Shown here piece by piece: positions 10,350 through 22,600 of a DNA stretch of 64,000 bases; positions within the stretch are counted from its first letter, which is position 1, and every line of letters begins with the position of its first letter. The notes below the pieces were generated by a model that saw nothing but the letters and a program-made list of their open reading frames with translations, was not told the origin of the DNA and did no database searches. The DNA lies in the NCBI GenBank assembly GCA_903813345.2, contig CAIIXF020000007.1, positions 30,600,698 through 30,664,697 on the forward strand, in the 5' to 3' direction. Position numbers and translations under genes: made by a program. The stretch is from Owenia fusiformis. Taxonomy: Eukaryota; Annelida; Polychaeta; Sabellida; Oweniidae.

Positions 10350-13158
10350 TTAGGCGTTTGCTGCCATGACATTATCTATCCAGTCAAGGAAGGATGTGAT
10401 CCTAGTAAGAACTCCAGTTGCTGTTGGATCTCCACATCCTCTTCCCCATGATACAATTCCCACAGCTTCAAACACTCCATTGTTATTGAAGGCGTTCACA
10501 CTGCCAGAGTCGCCCTGAAAAATAGTCAAAAATGACAAAGGATAACGTGGGTGTCAAAAATGGATATTGGGGTTATCCTTCCACCAAGATGTATTGGCAT
10601 TGTCTAGCCAATTTTGTGATCGGCGTTTGGGCGCAGAGTCTAGACGAATCGCTTTTCAGAAGCGAACTCAAACGAATGCAGATGGTTCAAGGTTTAAAAG
10701 GTCAGTGAGAGAGTACACGAGCCTTGTCTTTGTATCAACTACTAAAATGACTAGGTGCATGCCAAGGCAAATAGAAATCAAATTTAATAGACTAAGAGCT
10801 GGTCTACTTTTGAACAGTCACTTTTATTCTCATAATTTCCTGTCGGTAACAGATCCCAAATGTCAATGTGGTGAAAAATTCCAAACCACTGAACACTTTT
10901 TAATCAAGTGTCCACTGCTTCTTAATGAACGTGAAGTTCTTCTTGCAGGACTATCAGACTTGGACTGTTTACGAGATTTTGAACCATACTCAATTCAAAG
11001 GAAAACACATTTTCTATTAAATGGAGATGAAAATTTGGACTTTGAAACAAATGAAAAACTGATTGAAATCACTGCTCACTATACTTTTCAAGCTATACAA
11101 AGTCTGGGACAGGGTAATTTTTAACATTTGAGCTTGATACCACAACTTGGTACTGGGGAACAAGCAAACCAAACAACAACAAAAAAAGAAAAAGCTTGTC
11201 TGAACATTTTGTGTATTTCTGAATATCAATTTTTATTTATCAAAATGTTTCAATTGCCGATAATGTTGTCCTGTCAACAATGGCAATTTGTAAAAATGTA
11301 ACCGATTGATTTTTAGAAATAAATATAAAGTATGTAATGCAGATGGTAAAGATGGAACAGCCCCAAGAGAACACAATAAAGCGTCCGTGCTTTGTCTGCA
11401 GTTTAGGCAATGATATGTAGTCTATGACATTAAACTATTGGTGCCTTACGCACAAAAACAGTCAGTGGCCAACATTACATATGTTACCTGACAAGAATCT
11501 CTCCCCTCCTCTCCAGCACATATGTTACTATCAAACACTGGATCTGTGACTGGATCATATCCTGCTGCACATGCTTCATTGTCCACAATAGGCAAGTTTA
11601 CGTGTCTGAGGATGTCTGGGGATGTACCACCTTTAAAATAGAATAAGATATACCTGTAATTATCGTGTAAATCATCATCGTCTAGGCAACCATCTCATTC
11701 TGCCTTAAGAAGTTTTCTCCATTAAGATAGTTTTTCATGGAGGAAGAAATCAGACAAAATTACAACATAAAAATAAAAAGGGTTATGCTTACCTGATTCT
11801 GTTGTGCCCCATCCTGCTACGAGCAGAGTGGTATCATATGTGAAATTGGTCCTCGGTTTACATATTGGTCTCAATGTGTTGTCAAAATCGGTAGGGCCAT
11901 CGAACGGGAATGCCATTCGCAGCAATGCGATGTCATTCTCTAATGTCGAGTCGTCATAGTTTTCGTGTTTTACTATCAAATCAAACAATACCTCTTCTCC
12001 TTGGAGTAAATCTGTTCTGTCGTGTAAACGGACGGTTGCCGTGAAGTCTTCTGGTTTTGAATTCCTATAGAATAGCACATGATATGGTTTAGTTAATATG
12101 GGACGTTGGGATGCCCGGTTGGGAGGACTTATCATGATTATTTAGCTACCATAACGATGAGAACGATTCTGTGAAGCTACGGCCGCCGTACGGGCAACGT
12201 AGAGCAAATGTAACCGAGGGTTTAAGAGTTAATTAATCTTCTATTTTGTTTCCTACTTGTCCAGACAATGGGCGGCTGTCATTATCCAGTTCTCGTTTAT
12301 CACGAACGCCCCACAAGTGAAGCCACCCTGCTTATTCAACATCGCCTGCAAGTATTTCACAACCATAAGACAAGTCGAGGGGTGAGAGAGAAATATTATT
12401 CAACAAATTGGCTGAAGCCCCAACATTGGTAAGTCGATATAAAAATACTTGTTTTACATCATGCTCATATCACACGAAAATACCAGTGGGGTTACTCCAA
12501 TTGTGCTTTTGGACGATCTGATCTCTTAAACTTGCGATGGGAAACATTTCGCAATGGTTTAAGAATTTCAGATAACGCATATGGCTTCAGGCCTTTACTG
12601 CATTTTGATTGGCCAGAAAGTCTTAAGTGCATGTCTAGTTATGTTTTAAGTATTCAGTACGTACGGTCCATGGAAATTCGTTGGGTCTGGATTCTACACC
12701 TCCCACAATGTGGACACCAGCAGGGGTCTCTGTACCAGCATCAGGGTATTGACTTGTACCACAGTCCGCTGTAAAAGTACGGTTATTATTCAAAAATTGT
12801 AATTGCATGAGCGTACAGATTCATGAATCTGAAATCTGATTAATGGTTATACCTTATTAGCCTCTAATGTTATATTAAGCCGCTACTTTCCAATGTCTCA
12901 TTCCACACTCAGTGTAGACATAGGATAGTTCAGAAACGCCCAACCTATACGTTGTCGTATGACCGATCGCCCAGACAAATGACAAATGTATCGCTTAACT
13001 ATTTTCCGTTCACGTTTAGGTTGTTCTAAACATTGCAAGCTTAAACTCCCTGATAATGTTTAGTCTTAAAAACGCCACCCTAGTATCTTACCTGGGTACC
13101 ATTGATGCGACCATTGGCAATGGAGAACCAACAAGATTGACACAACGAAACACTTCAT
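10350..13158 (-). CDS. Secreted trypsin-like serine protease (S1A), 6 exons, 279 aa
   Basis: Exons in transcription order: 13158-13092, 12768-12665, 12345-12257, 12064-11793, 11630-11488, 10514-10350; all phases fit. Residues 1-16 or so form a hydrophobic signal peptide. After a short propeptide the mature enzyme begins at IVGG (43-46). The catalytic triad is H83 (TAAHC), D131 (NDIALL) and S228 (GDSGS). D222, six residues before the serine, predicts cleavage after Arg or Lys. Two departures from the family norm: the residue before IVGG is His42 rather than Arg or Lys, and the active-site block is GDSGS where GDSGGP is usual. The protein is extracellular; its substrate is unknown (digestive, immune or matrix roles are all possible). 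Intron 5 carries a LINE fragment in opposite orientation. Confidence 0.93.
10567..11195 (+). mobile_element. 5'-truncated LINE (non-LTR retrotransposon) 3' end
   Basis: An open frame of about 185 codons (10567-11124) carries the C-terminal zinc-knuckle pattern C-x-C-x8-H-x4-C (CQCG, then EHFLIKCP), which follows the reverse transcriptase in many LINE ORF2 proteins. No reverse transcriptase core is present, so this is only the 3' tail of a 5'-truncated copy. A short 3' untranslated part and an A-rich tail end near 11195. It sits in protease intron 5, antisense to the gene. The open frame over 550 bases suggests a fairly recent insertion. The clade cannot be assigned by eye. Confidence 0.75.
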
Positions 13159-13530
13159 GCTGATCTGGCATCTACTAACGTGTACATGTAAAGCATCTGC
13201 TCAAAATACATCTTATTTTTGTGGGAATTTGACATTCCTTATTTGAGTACTTTGCCTTTGAGTTCAAGGTTAAACAATCACGCAGAATGGGCGGGGTAGC
13301 CATGCTGAAGGGAGGTGAAGAATTGATTCAAAATGTTACGGAAATACGTATAAGCTTATTGTTCATTTAGACGTGTTTTTCGAATGAAAACGAAATCTAT
13401 TTGTAATTGTAAAATGTTTTAACAAACAAGTGAACTTTATCAACATTATTAATTGTCGTGGATAATCACTTGGGTAACAGTGGCTGCTTTGAAATTACAA
13501 CATCTTTGACGTTACTTCTGGATCACCCTG

Positions 13531-13552
13531 TATATATATATATATATATATA
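13531..13552. repeat. TA microsatellite
   Basis: A run of about eleven TA dinucleotides lies just upstream of the protease and past the transporter 3' end. The preceding bases (TCTGGATCACCCTGTA) resemble one terminus of a mariner-type element. Confidence 0.8.
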
Positions 13553-13605
13553 TTCCATGTTATATTATTTTGTTCTATTTATTTCCATGATTCTTTATTA
13601 CAATA

Positions 13606-16600
13606 TCATATCATAACGCTTTCACGTCCTTTTTTCACATTGTTTGGCAGTTGCTCTCTGCCATCATTGGCAATATTTCGTTTCTTTGCGCTGGGATACA
13701 TTTCATCACCATTCACTGCAAGACTGGTTGCATACACTGCTCCTTGATCGAAGTTCCCTTTATTATTGTAATCAGGATATGGGACAGAGTTATTATTTTT
13801 GGTTTCAACAGTGTGATAAATGTCTTCAATTACTGGAATGCCATTGCTGTCAAAGGTAGTGGACGGCGTCCTTGGCAGGCGTTCCAATTTCATCGACTTT
13901 TCACTCTCGAACGCACCATTTTCAACACCAGAAACATCTGCCTCATCACCCTCTCTGCCTTTTAACCAATTCTCAATTTCCTGTTGAATAAAATTATCTT
14001 GATGTCGCTATTGGGACAAAGCAGAAAGGATAACATTTGAAAACGCAAGTCTAGCTACTAGCCCCTGTGATCCCCCTCCCACAACTTGAATGGATCATTC
14101 ATTTGTGGCTAAGTTACAATATTGTACCCTATGGCATATTGGCATAGACTATGGCACCCTCGTGCCATAAGCTCTATGACACTATCTTGAGTCAAATTCT
14201 TGCAGATTTATATGCCTCGAGTTTTGCTCAAAAGCCCCTTTTCAAAATGGCCACCAGTTTCAAAATGGTCGACATTTTAGTGTCAATTAGTTGTACTTAG
14301 GCACAACATAGCATATGCCATATGGTGTGCCATGGCACCGTGCCATGTTTTGTACTGACCCATATTATTAAGCATCCTTACCTCATCTCTGTCAGCCTGG
14401 TTTAGACCACAGTGTAACACATTCTTGCTCTTCCGTGGAATACAGCAAAAAATCCAGTCAAATATTGGCATGATGTACTTTGCATCAACCTCGTCGGACG
14501 ACATAAAACCTATGAAGAAAATGAAAGAAATCCCAGTCTTGGAATGGCTTCGACTTAGACATAATAACTTTTGTGACAACGGAATGAAATGTGATATAAA
14601 TCATAACGGATACCACTATCAAATGATATGCGTAATAGTCTAGAATAGGTATGTTGAAAATAAAATAACATCTTATATTTTGACGAGCACCTTAACCATG
14701 GTTATCAAATGAAAGGTAAAGGGTTCCTTTATTGATACCGAGATTTGTCAAGATGAAATAGGTGTCGAAGTGACTTTTTGGGTAAAAAATGTGTTTTTTG
14801 CAAAAATAATTTTTTAATTGATAAAAAATATTTTTGAAAACTTATTATATAAAATACAGTCTAGTTGACTCTCAAAAGTCGAAATATACCATGTTTAATC
14901 AACGTGGGGGGGATTTTGTGACCTTAATAGTTTTTTTGAAAACTTATTATATAAAATAGTCTAGTTGACTCTCAAAAGTCGAAATATACCATGTTTAATC
15001 AACTTGGGGGGATTTTGGGACCTTAATAGTTTTTTATGAATTGATACATGTGAGGCAGCTAACAATGAATTGATACATGTGAAGCAGCTAACAATGAATT
15101 GATACATATGAAGCAGCTAACAATGAATTGATACATATGAAGCAGCTAACAATGAATTGATACATGTGAGGCAACTAACAATGAATTGATACACATGTAC
15201 GTGAAACAACTAACAATGAACTGATACATATGAGGCAGCTAACAATGAATTGATACATGTGAAACAACTACAATGAATTGATACCTGTGAGGCAGCTGAC
15301 AATGAATTGATACATGTGAAACAACAACAATGAATTGATACCTGTGAGGCAGCTGACAATAAGGCCTAGGATGATAGCAGTAGCAGCACCTATACTTGGG
15401 TACCACAGATATGATACTGTGTACAGACTATCTATACCGGTCCTGAAATAGAAACAAATCTTATATTCACCTTAAAAGCTATACATCAGTTGGTTGTTGG
15501 TTACTGACAACATAATTTTAGAAAAACTGATCAGCTTTACCATGTTATAGGATAGGCTACTAGTTATCTTTTATACACACATAAATCTTTGTTTCATAGT
15601 TATATGAAATTGCTTAAACAGAGATCAATAAATTTATTAAGATGTACTACAGTAAAACCTGTGTATATTAAATATTATTTTGCCGAGAAAAAACGTTCAG
15701 TGTTGGTAGGTTCTCACTAAAGAGATGGTAATTTATACAGAAGTCAGTAGAGTATGTGCGAAGGAAGAATCTCCATTAGAGAGAGATATTACAAGTTACA
15801 AGTTGTCACTGTACTTGAAATAAAAAAGTGCACTTGCAGTGGAGATCCGGCTGTTGGATCTGGTATATCAGGCAGTCCTAGTTGCAGATACGTCATGTTT
15901 ACGGTGCTGTTATAGGTGCAGTTTAATATGGTCGTAGGCTTGAAGGGGCTGAATGGTTTCTTGAAATAGGCACCGAAGCTTATCCATAGAGGTAAGGCTA
16001 GTCCCACGAGGCCACCAACTACAACACCCTAGAAAATGTAAATTTTTCAAAGGATCGGTATCGATATGGCGAACTGAATTGAACACATGTTTCTCTTAAA
16101 CCAGTCATCAAAAAATTCTGAAAAGGACGATTCTCGGTTTGGAGAACGAAGTTCATCAATCTAAATGAGCATTATCCCTGCTTCGGACAAATTTGATTTT
16201 TTTACATAATATAGATTTGAATGTCTTCTTTTGAATAGTCATAATTTAATTTGGGTAATATTTCTAGATTTTTCGCAAAAAAATATTAGCGCAGTACACT
16301 ATTGAACTTCTTTCCCCAAATCGAGACTTGTATTTTATTGAATCGGTCTAATTGAGCATTTTCCCTGCTTCAGACCAATTTGTTATTTTTACATCTTGTA
16401 GATTTAAATGTTCCCCTTTGAATATTCAAAGTTTAATTTGGGTAATATTTCTATATTTTTCATGAAAAAAATTATTAGCCCAGGAGACTGTTCTCCAAAC
16501 CGAGAATCGTCCTTTTACACATTGTCAATCTAGTGATCTTCTTTTGAATGCTAACAGTTTAATTTGAAAAATATACTTTTCTGTATATTGTTTCTGAAAA

Positions 16601-19600
16601 CACATCAGACACATTTTTTTGTTCTTGGTATCATATGTTCGGAATCAAAGGAACGTTTGGTTGATTTAAAAAAAAGTATCTTGTTAATGAAATAAAAGGT
16701 TTGTTTTATCTATTTTGGTGGTTTTTGTTTTAATTTTTTGAATACGTTTTGTTAAATAAACCACATTTTGTCAATATAACTATAATATTGAGAGGTCTAA
16801 GAAAATGTCGTATTTGCTATTTTGTTCCAATAAGGTTCCGAACGATATTTTATTTCATTCCTGAAGAATTGATAGACAGGAACAAAACACAATTGCACTA
16901 AAAATCAGTCGGTGACACTTACATATTGGATCGTGTTTTTACAGAATGTTTTCAATAATTGGTTTATGAGAAAATGTTGAATTCAGTTCGTCATATCGAT
17001 ACCAATCCTTTGCTTTCCCAAACTGTTGGGCCCTTTTTAAAAAAAGTCATAGGACCGAATGTTGCTTAAGACCGAGAGCTTCTTTGAACTCACATATTCC
17101 AAATAACACACTTACAATCCAGTTCGCCCAGGGAAAAACTGCGCCAAGGATGAAGATACCTATCAACGGACCACCTGCAGCTCCAGTAAAACTCAGAGAC
17201 GCCTAAAATGTAATATTGGCAATCGTTGGACTCATTGGACGCAAATTGTGATTAACGAGACCTAGCAATGTTCAAAGTGTATATCACTATTAATTTAATA
17301 CCAACCTGAAGCACAGTTCCTCCAAGGTTTTGGGCTAAAAAGGCCATACCAATACCAGCAGCTCCGTATATTAACACTGAAACCATATATAAATGTCATT
17401 TATTCAATTTTGTGTTTTCATTAATCATATTGTCCAAAAAGTCGCGTTTTCCAATTTGCTGTTGAACAAACGTCTATTTTCAAATAAGCATTTACCCATT
17501 AATTTGTTGATGAGTGTTTTCCGGGACTCTGGAATATGGTCGAATTTCCACTTGAGCATGTCTTCCCATGTGATAGCAGAGAGGGCGTTAAGGGTGGACG
17601 ACATCGTGCTTAGAGAACCACTGAACAGACACGATATGAAAAGCCCTGGTAAACCTGGGTAGTCTAGTACTTCCATTACAAAATACGGAATCAGCTGAAG
17701 AAAACTGAAAGCTGAAGTTTTTGCACGGACACGGTGGTCCAACTATACACAAAAACACCGTAAATTTAAATTTTTGACCCACCGGATGTTTGAGAATTAA
17801 AGATTGTGAGTCTCATACTGCACCGTTTTTCTTCAAACTTGATCCATAGAAAGCAAAACACAAATGCCTTTCTTATGGTACATTATTCTGTTATACAGAG
17901 TCCTTCCTTTTAGCAGCGTTTGGGATCCCAGTTGTAAGAAGCGCTTTGGTTTGTTTTGCTTTGTATTATGTTTGTAAATATATACAAGTTTGATGAAAAA
18001 CGATGCAGTATATGAGCCTCAAACATCCGGTAGGTCTAAAATTCAATAAAATGATACTCGCAGCATGTTGAGAAATCCGTAGTCTTGCTCAAAGACTGTA
18101 TCCACCCCCTCCCACGTCACCTTCACTCTCTTTACCTGGCAATATACAGAGAGAAGGATAAAGGGGGGGGGGGAGTACAGGGTCTTTTAAGCAAGACTAA
18201 GAAATCCGGAATTTTTTTTTGAAACTTGCTCACCCTACTATATAACTATATTAAAGCTTGTTATTTTTCCTCGATGATATTAAGTTATTTACTTAGTTGA
18301 ACTTTTCAAAATCTCAAAACCTAAACATGCTTTTACACGTGGTTTACTTCCTTCAAATTCAAACCAATTTATATATTTTCTACAAGTAACCAGGAATTCA
18401 TTTTTTACCTAAATCATTTCTGAAATTCAAAGTCATAGTAAATGGGTGAATATGACGCCAATTTACTGCGATTGTATCATTCCAAAATATAGGATGTTTT
18501 TCACTTTCAATATCATGAGGAATTGGACAGTATTTGTATTGGGGCACATGAGACCAGTGATGAACTCAAAGCTGGTAAAAATATGTATAAGACGAGCCTC
18601 CAATGAGGATTGAACTCATGACCCCTGATTCCATGGATTTACAAGGCCAGTGCCCAAATCACTGAGAAAAACTAAGTTACTTGTTTAAAAAAAGTAAAAC
18701 AGAGTATTTGATATTGTTCATTTACGATTAATTATAAATTAGAACTTCTGATAAAAAATGTTGAACAACACCAGCCTCCAATGAGGATTGAACTCATGAC
18801 CCCTGGTTTACAAGACCAGTGCTCTGCCACTGAGCTATAGAGGCAGCTACTATAGGGGACGAATTCAATAAATGAATAATCATTTTTTGATTAAAGAAGC
18901 ATCCGCCAGCTGCATGTTTGATTAATAACCTACAAACTGATGTGTTTGTCAATATAATTTAAAGTTTTATTCCATCACTGGTTTGTACATGCCTCTATAG
19001 CTCAGTGGCAGAGCACTGGTCTTGTAAACCAGGGGTCATGAGTTCAATCCTCACTGGAGGCTGGAAATATCTACAATTTTAAAATAAAATACTCAAAAAT
19101 GTTTTTCGATCAAGGAGATCCCGAATATCAGATTTGGCTCTGTTAATTTTTTAATCAAATTAAAATGTATATATGACGTGCTCGGACCTGGGGACAATTC
19201 GGGAAATGCGGGCTGATCTCGCCTTATTTAAAAAGCTTACTATGTGTTTTATATATCATTTTGAAGTATTTTTTATTTGCATTTCACTGAAATTATTTTT
19301 CCTTCAAAATTTTGATGGGATCCAACATATTTTTAAAGTTAAATATACCCCGACATCGTGAAATACGCTGTAAGACGTAACACTTTACGCTTACAGGGCT
19401 CGTTGAAATTGGGATAACTAAAATGTCACAATTTATTCAATGGAACATGTGCATTTATGACGTCACAATTACTTAACGGCTACAGTTCAAATTATCTTAT
19501 ACGAACGCTCTTAAAATTTTCAAAATTGTGTAAGGTTTTGAAGCCGAATGGGACGAGCAATAAGTTTACCTTCATTTAACCTTCTAATTTAGGTCTGAAT

Positions 19601-22600
19601 ATTTGAAACAAAAATTAACTGCAAAATATTGTCATGGCGAAATTTACAAAACAATAACCAGTCTGTTTATTTTGCAAATAATATTAAAATAAGAGCTGGT
19701 TTTCGAGACTTGAAAAATGTGACGCATCGATTTTTACCACAAATTCCATACATATCAATTTTTACTAACGCCCCAAGTGGATTTCTTGACCGTTTTTCGA
19801 AATTCAAAAACATTTTAGAAATATTGTCCTCGAGATCTTGCTCCCCTGTGAATTTTGTCATGATTATATAAGGATAAAGTATTTTATGACGTTACAAGCA
19901 TGCTTGAAATAAACTAGGCGCTAAGATATGGTTTGAAAGTCCCCCCTCCTTTAAATGCAACATGATTGACCATTTTATATTAGTATGCTATGCAATGTGC
20001 CGTTTTTCTTACTTGGTTCGAGTTATCAACGAATCCTGCTTTGAGTGGATCGCATCCTTTATCCTGATAGTAAGCGAAGCAGACAATACCAGCCACGCAG
20101 CAGATGGTGATCAGGAACAAGATACCAGGTATATTTAGCAGGATAGCACTGGAATATAGCCCACTTTCAATTTTATTTTGTCACAGGACTCAAAACATAT
20201 TGTCACGTCTTACATACCTTACATCTCCAAGAACAGAGTATTTATGGAGTAGATTTTTGATATCATGCTCTTCCAACCCAGCAGGAATGAACATGGGCGA
20301 AGTTAAAAGTGGAAATTGACAAGCACGGGAAAAAATGTGAAATTTTTGATTTTTCGAAATAGGGGAACATTTCAACAAAACGACCCATTTTCTAAAAAAC
20401 GAGGCTTATATTGAACTTGGGGCCAAAAATGTTAAAGGATTGGTATCGATAAGGTGAACTGAATTCAACATTCTGTAAAAAAACACGGTCCTTCATGTAA
20501 TGTTAACTTTTTTAGTGCAATTGTTTTTCGTTCCTTTCTACCAATTCTTGAGAATGAAATACAGTATCTTTCCGAACCTTGCTGAAACAAAATAGCATAT
20601 ACAACATTTTCTTAGACTTTTCAATATTATAGTTATACAAAGGACATTTTGATTAATTTAACAAAAAGTATTCAAAAAATTAAAACAAAACCCCCCAAAA
20701 TAGATAAAAATTAAAATTAACCTTTTATTTCATTAACAAGATACTTTTTTTCATCAACCAAACTTTCCTTTGTACAATTACAATATTGAGAGATCTAATA
20801 CGTTGTCTTTACGTCATTTTGTTCCAATCATGAGGTTCGGATAGATGTTTCATTTCATTCTGAACATATGATACCAAGACATTATAGAGAAATATATTAT
20901 ATATTTTTCAAATTACATTGTTACCATTCAAAAGATGACCAATAAATAGACGATGTGTTAAATTTTCAGAATTTTTTGATGACTGGTTAAAAAAGCGTGT
21001 GTTCAAAAAGTTCACCACATCGATACCAATCCTTTGCTATACATTTGGAGCAGAGTGTACATGTATATCCCTTCCCAATACGTAATACTGTTAGTACTTA
21101 CACCCTCGCTTTATTCTTGCTTGGTAGGGAAGAGTAACGCTGGACGCTTGCTTGGTTGACGCCATAGGTTGACAGCCATCCTATAGTGGTTCCTACGATC
21201 AGTCCCCAAAATGTATGTCGCTGTGTGGGATCTGTGTTGAAACTGAAAAATTCGTATCATATTAAACAAATTATAACAAGGCATGCGCATTTACATTAAT
21301 TTTGGTACCTGTCATGTCTAATGTCACCACCTGGTGGCTGTGTGTATAAGAGAGCAAAAATGCATTAAAGTTATTTAATTCAGTTTCATGGTGACCAATA
21401 TAGTCTAAAATCTAAAAATGTCTATGAATTGCATTCATTTCGAATCAATCTGAATATTTTTGTCAGTGGCACTTGCTGCTTCATGGCTAGAGTAACTGTC
21501 TTTCTAGTTTAGCGTAGTAAATTTTCACTTACTCAAAGAACTCGATTCTATCAGACTGCTGATTTATCTCCCAGACACGTTCGATTCCACCAACTTCTAT
21601 TGTGCCCTAGATTTAGAACAAATACACCAACCACATCTATTTTTCAGAATTTGTTTGACTTTTAATTTTAATGTATTTTGTAATCCCAATTGCTTCAATG
21701 CTTACTATGCGTAATAATGAATTGAATCTTTCACCAGGGTCCCTGCCTCTTTTATTTTGATTATCGCCTATGATCTGGTTTAAATAAAATTCTGAAGCAA
21801 AATCTTGTTAGTATTTTGGAGTCGGTAAAAACATATTTCTATAACATTGGCGAGTGAGCCATTTATGAAACACGCACCTTTATTGGCGAGTAAGTCATTT
21901 ATGACAATGACTACACACCTTTATAACATTGGCAAGTAGGCCATTCATGACAATTATGACTACATACCTTTATAACAATGGCGAGTAAGCCGCCAATCAT
22001 CACTACAAACTGGAAGACGTCTGTCCAAACTACAGCCTTCATTCCTCCCTGGAATAAAAAGTGTTTCATTTGAAATAAAACATATATTATACAATAGTAT
22101 TATCATATTGTGGCACAGCATTACATATCGTGCTCAATTTCGAAAGATGTCCTGTTAAACCATTGTGATAACCCAACAGATTTACTTTCTTGTTTGCCGC
22201 TATTCAGTAATGTCAGTTCGATGTCTCACCACTGTTGGGTTTCACTTAATGTTGTTTATATATTCACATACATGTTTAGATCGTTATTATCCACTAAAGT
22301 GTCCGATTCTAGTAATTTGTGGATATTGTTGCTCCCGTTCGTACTTTTGGCGTAATTCTCGAACTATTCTTAGTTCCGTTCGTACTTTTGACGTAAAAAG
22401 GTCAAGGTTACTGTCGTAGTTTTCTGGTCTAAATTTCACCCTGTTTACTATGTTTTATCGTTAATCTAGTAGGATATGCACTTAAAACGTAAATTAAGCT
22501 CTCTATAGGTAGTTCAAACTTTGCAATCTGTCCCGTATTGGCGAAGTTATGGACATTTTTGTGGATTTACATAAGTTCGTAATTTATGTAAGGCGCTGCG

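Noticed and set aside
10567-11124. 185-codon frame as a host gene on the plus strand
   Set aside because: Its zinc-knuckle pattern is that of a LINE ORF2 C-terminus, it has no ATG context or splice sites, and it lies antisense inside a protease intron.
13606-14579. Separate small genes on the minus strand
   Set aside because: They join in frame and phase as exons 13 and 14 of the transporter.
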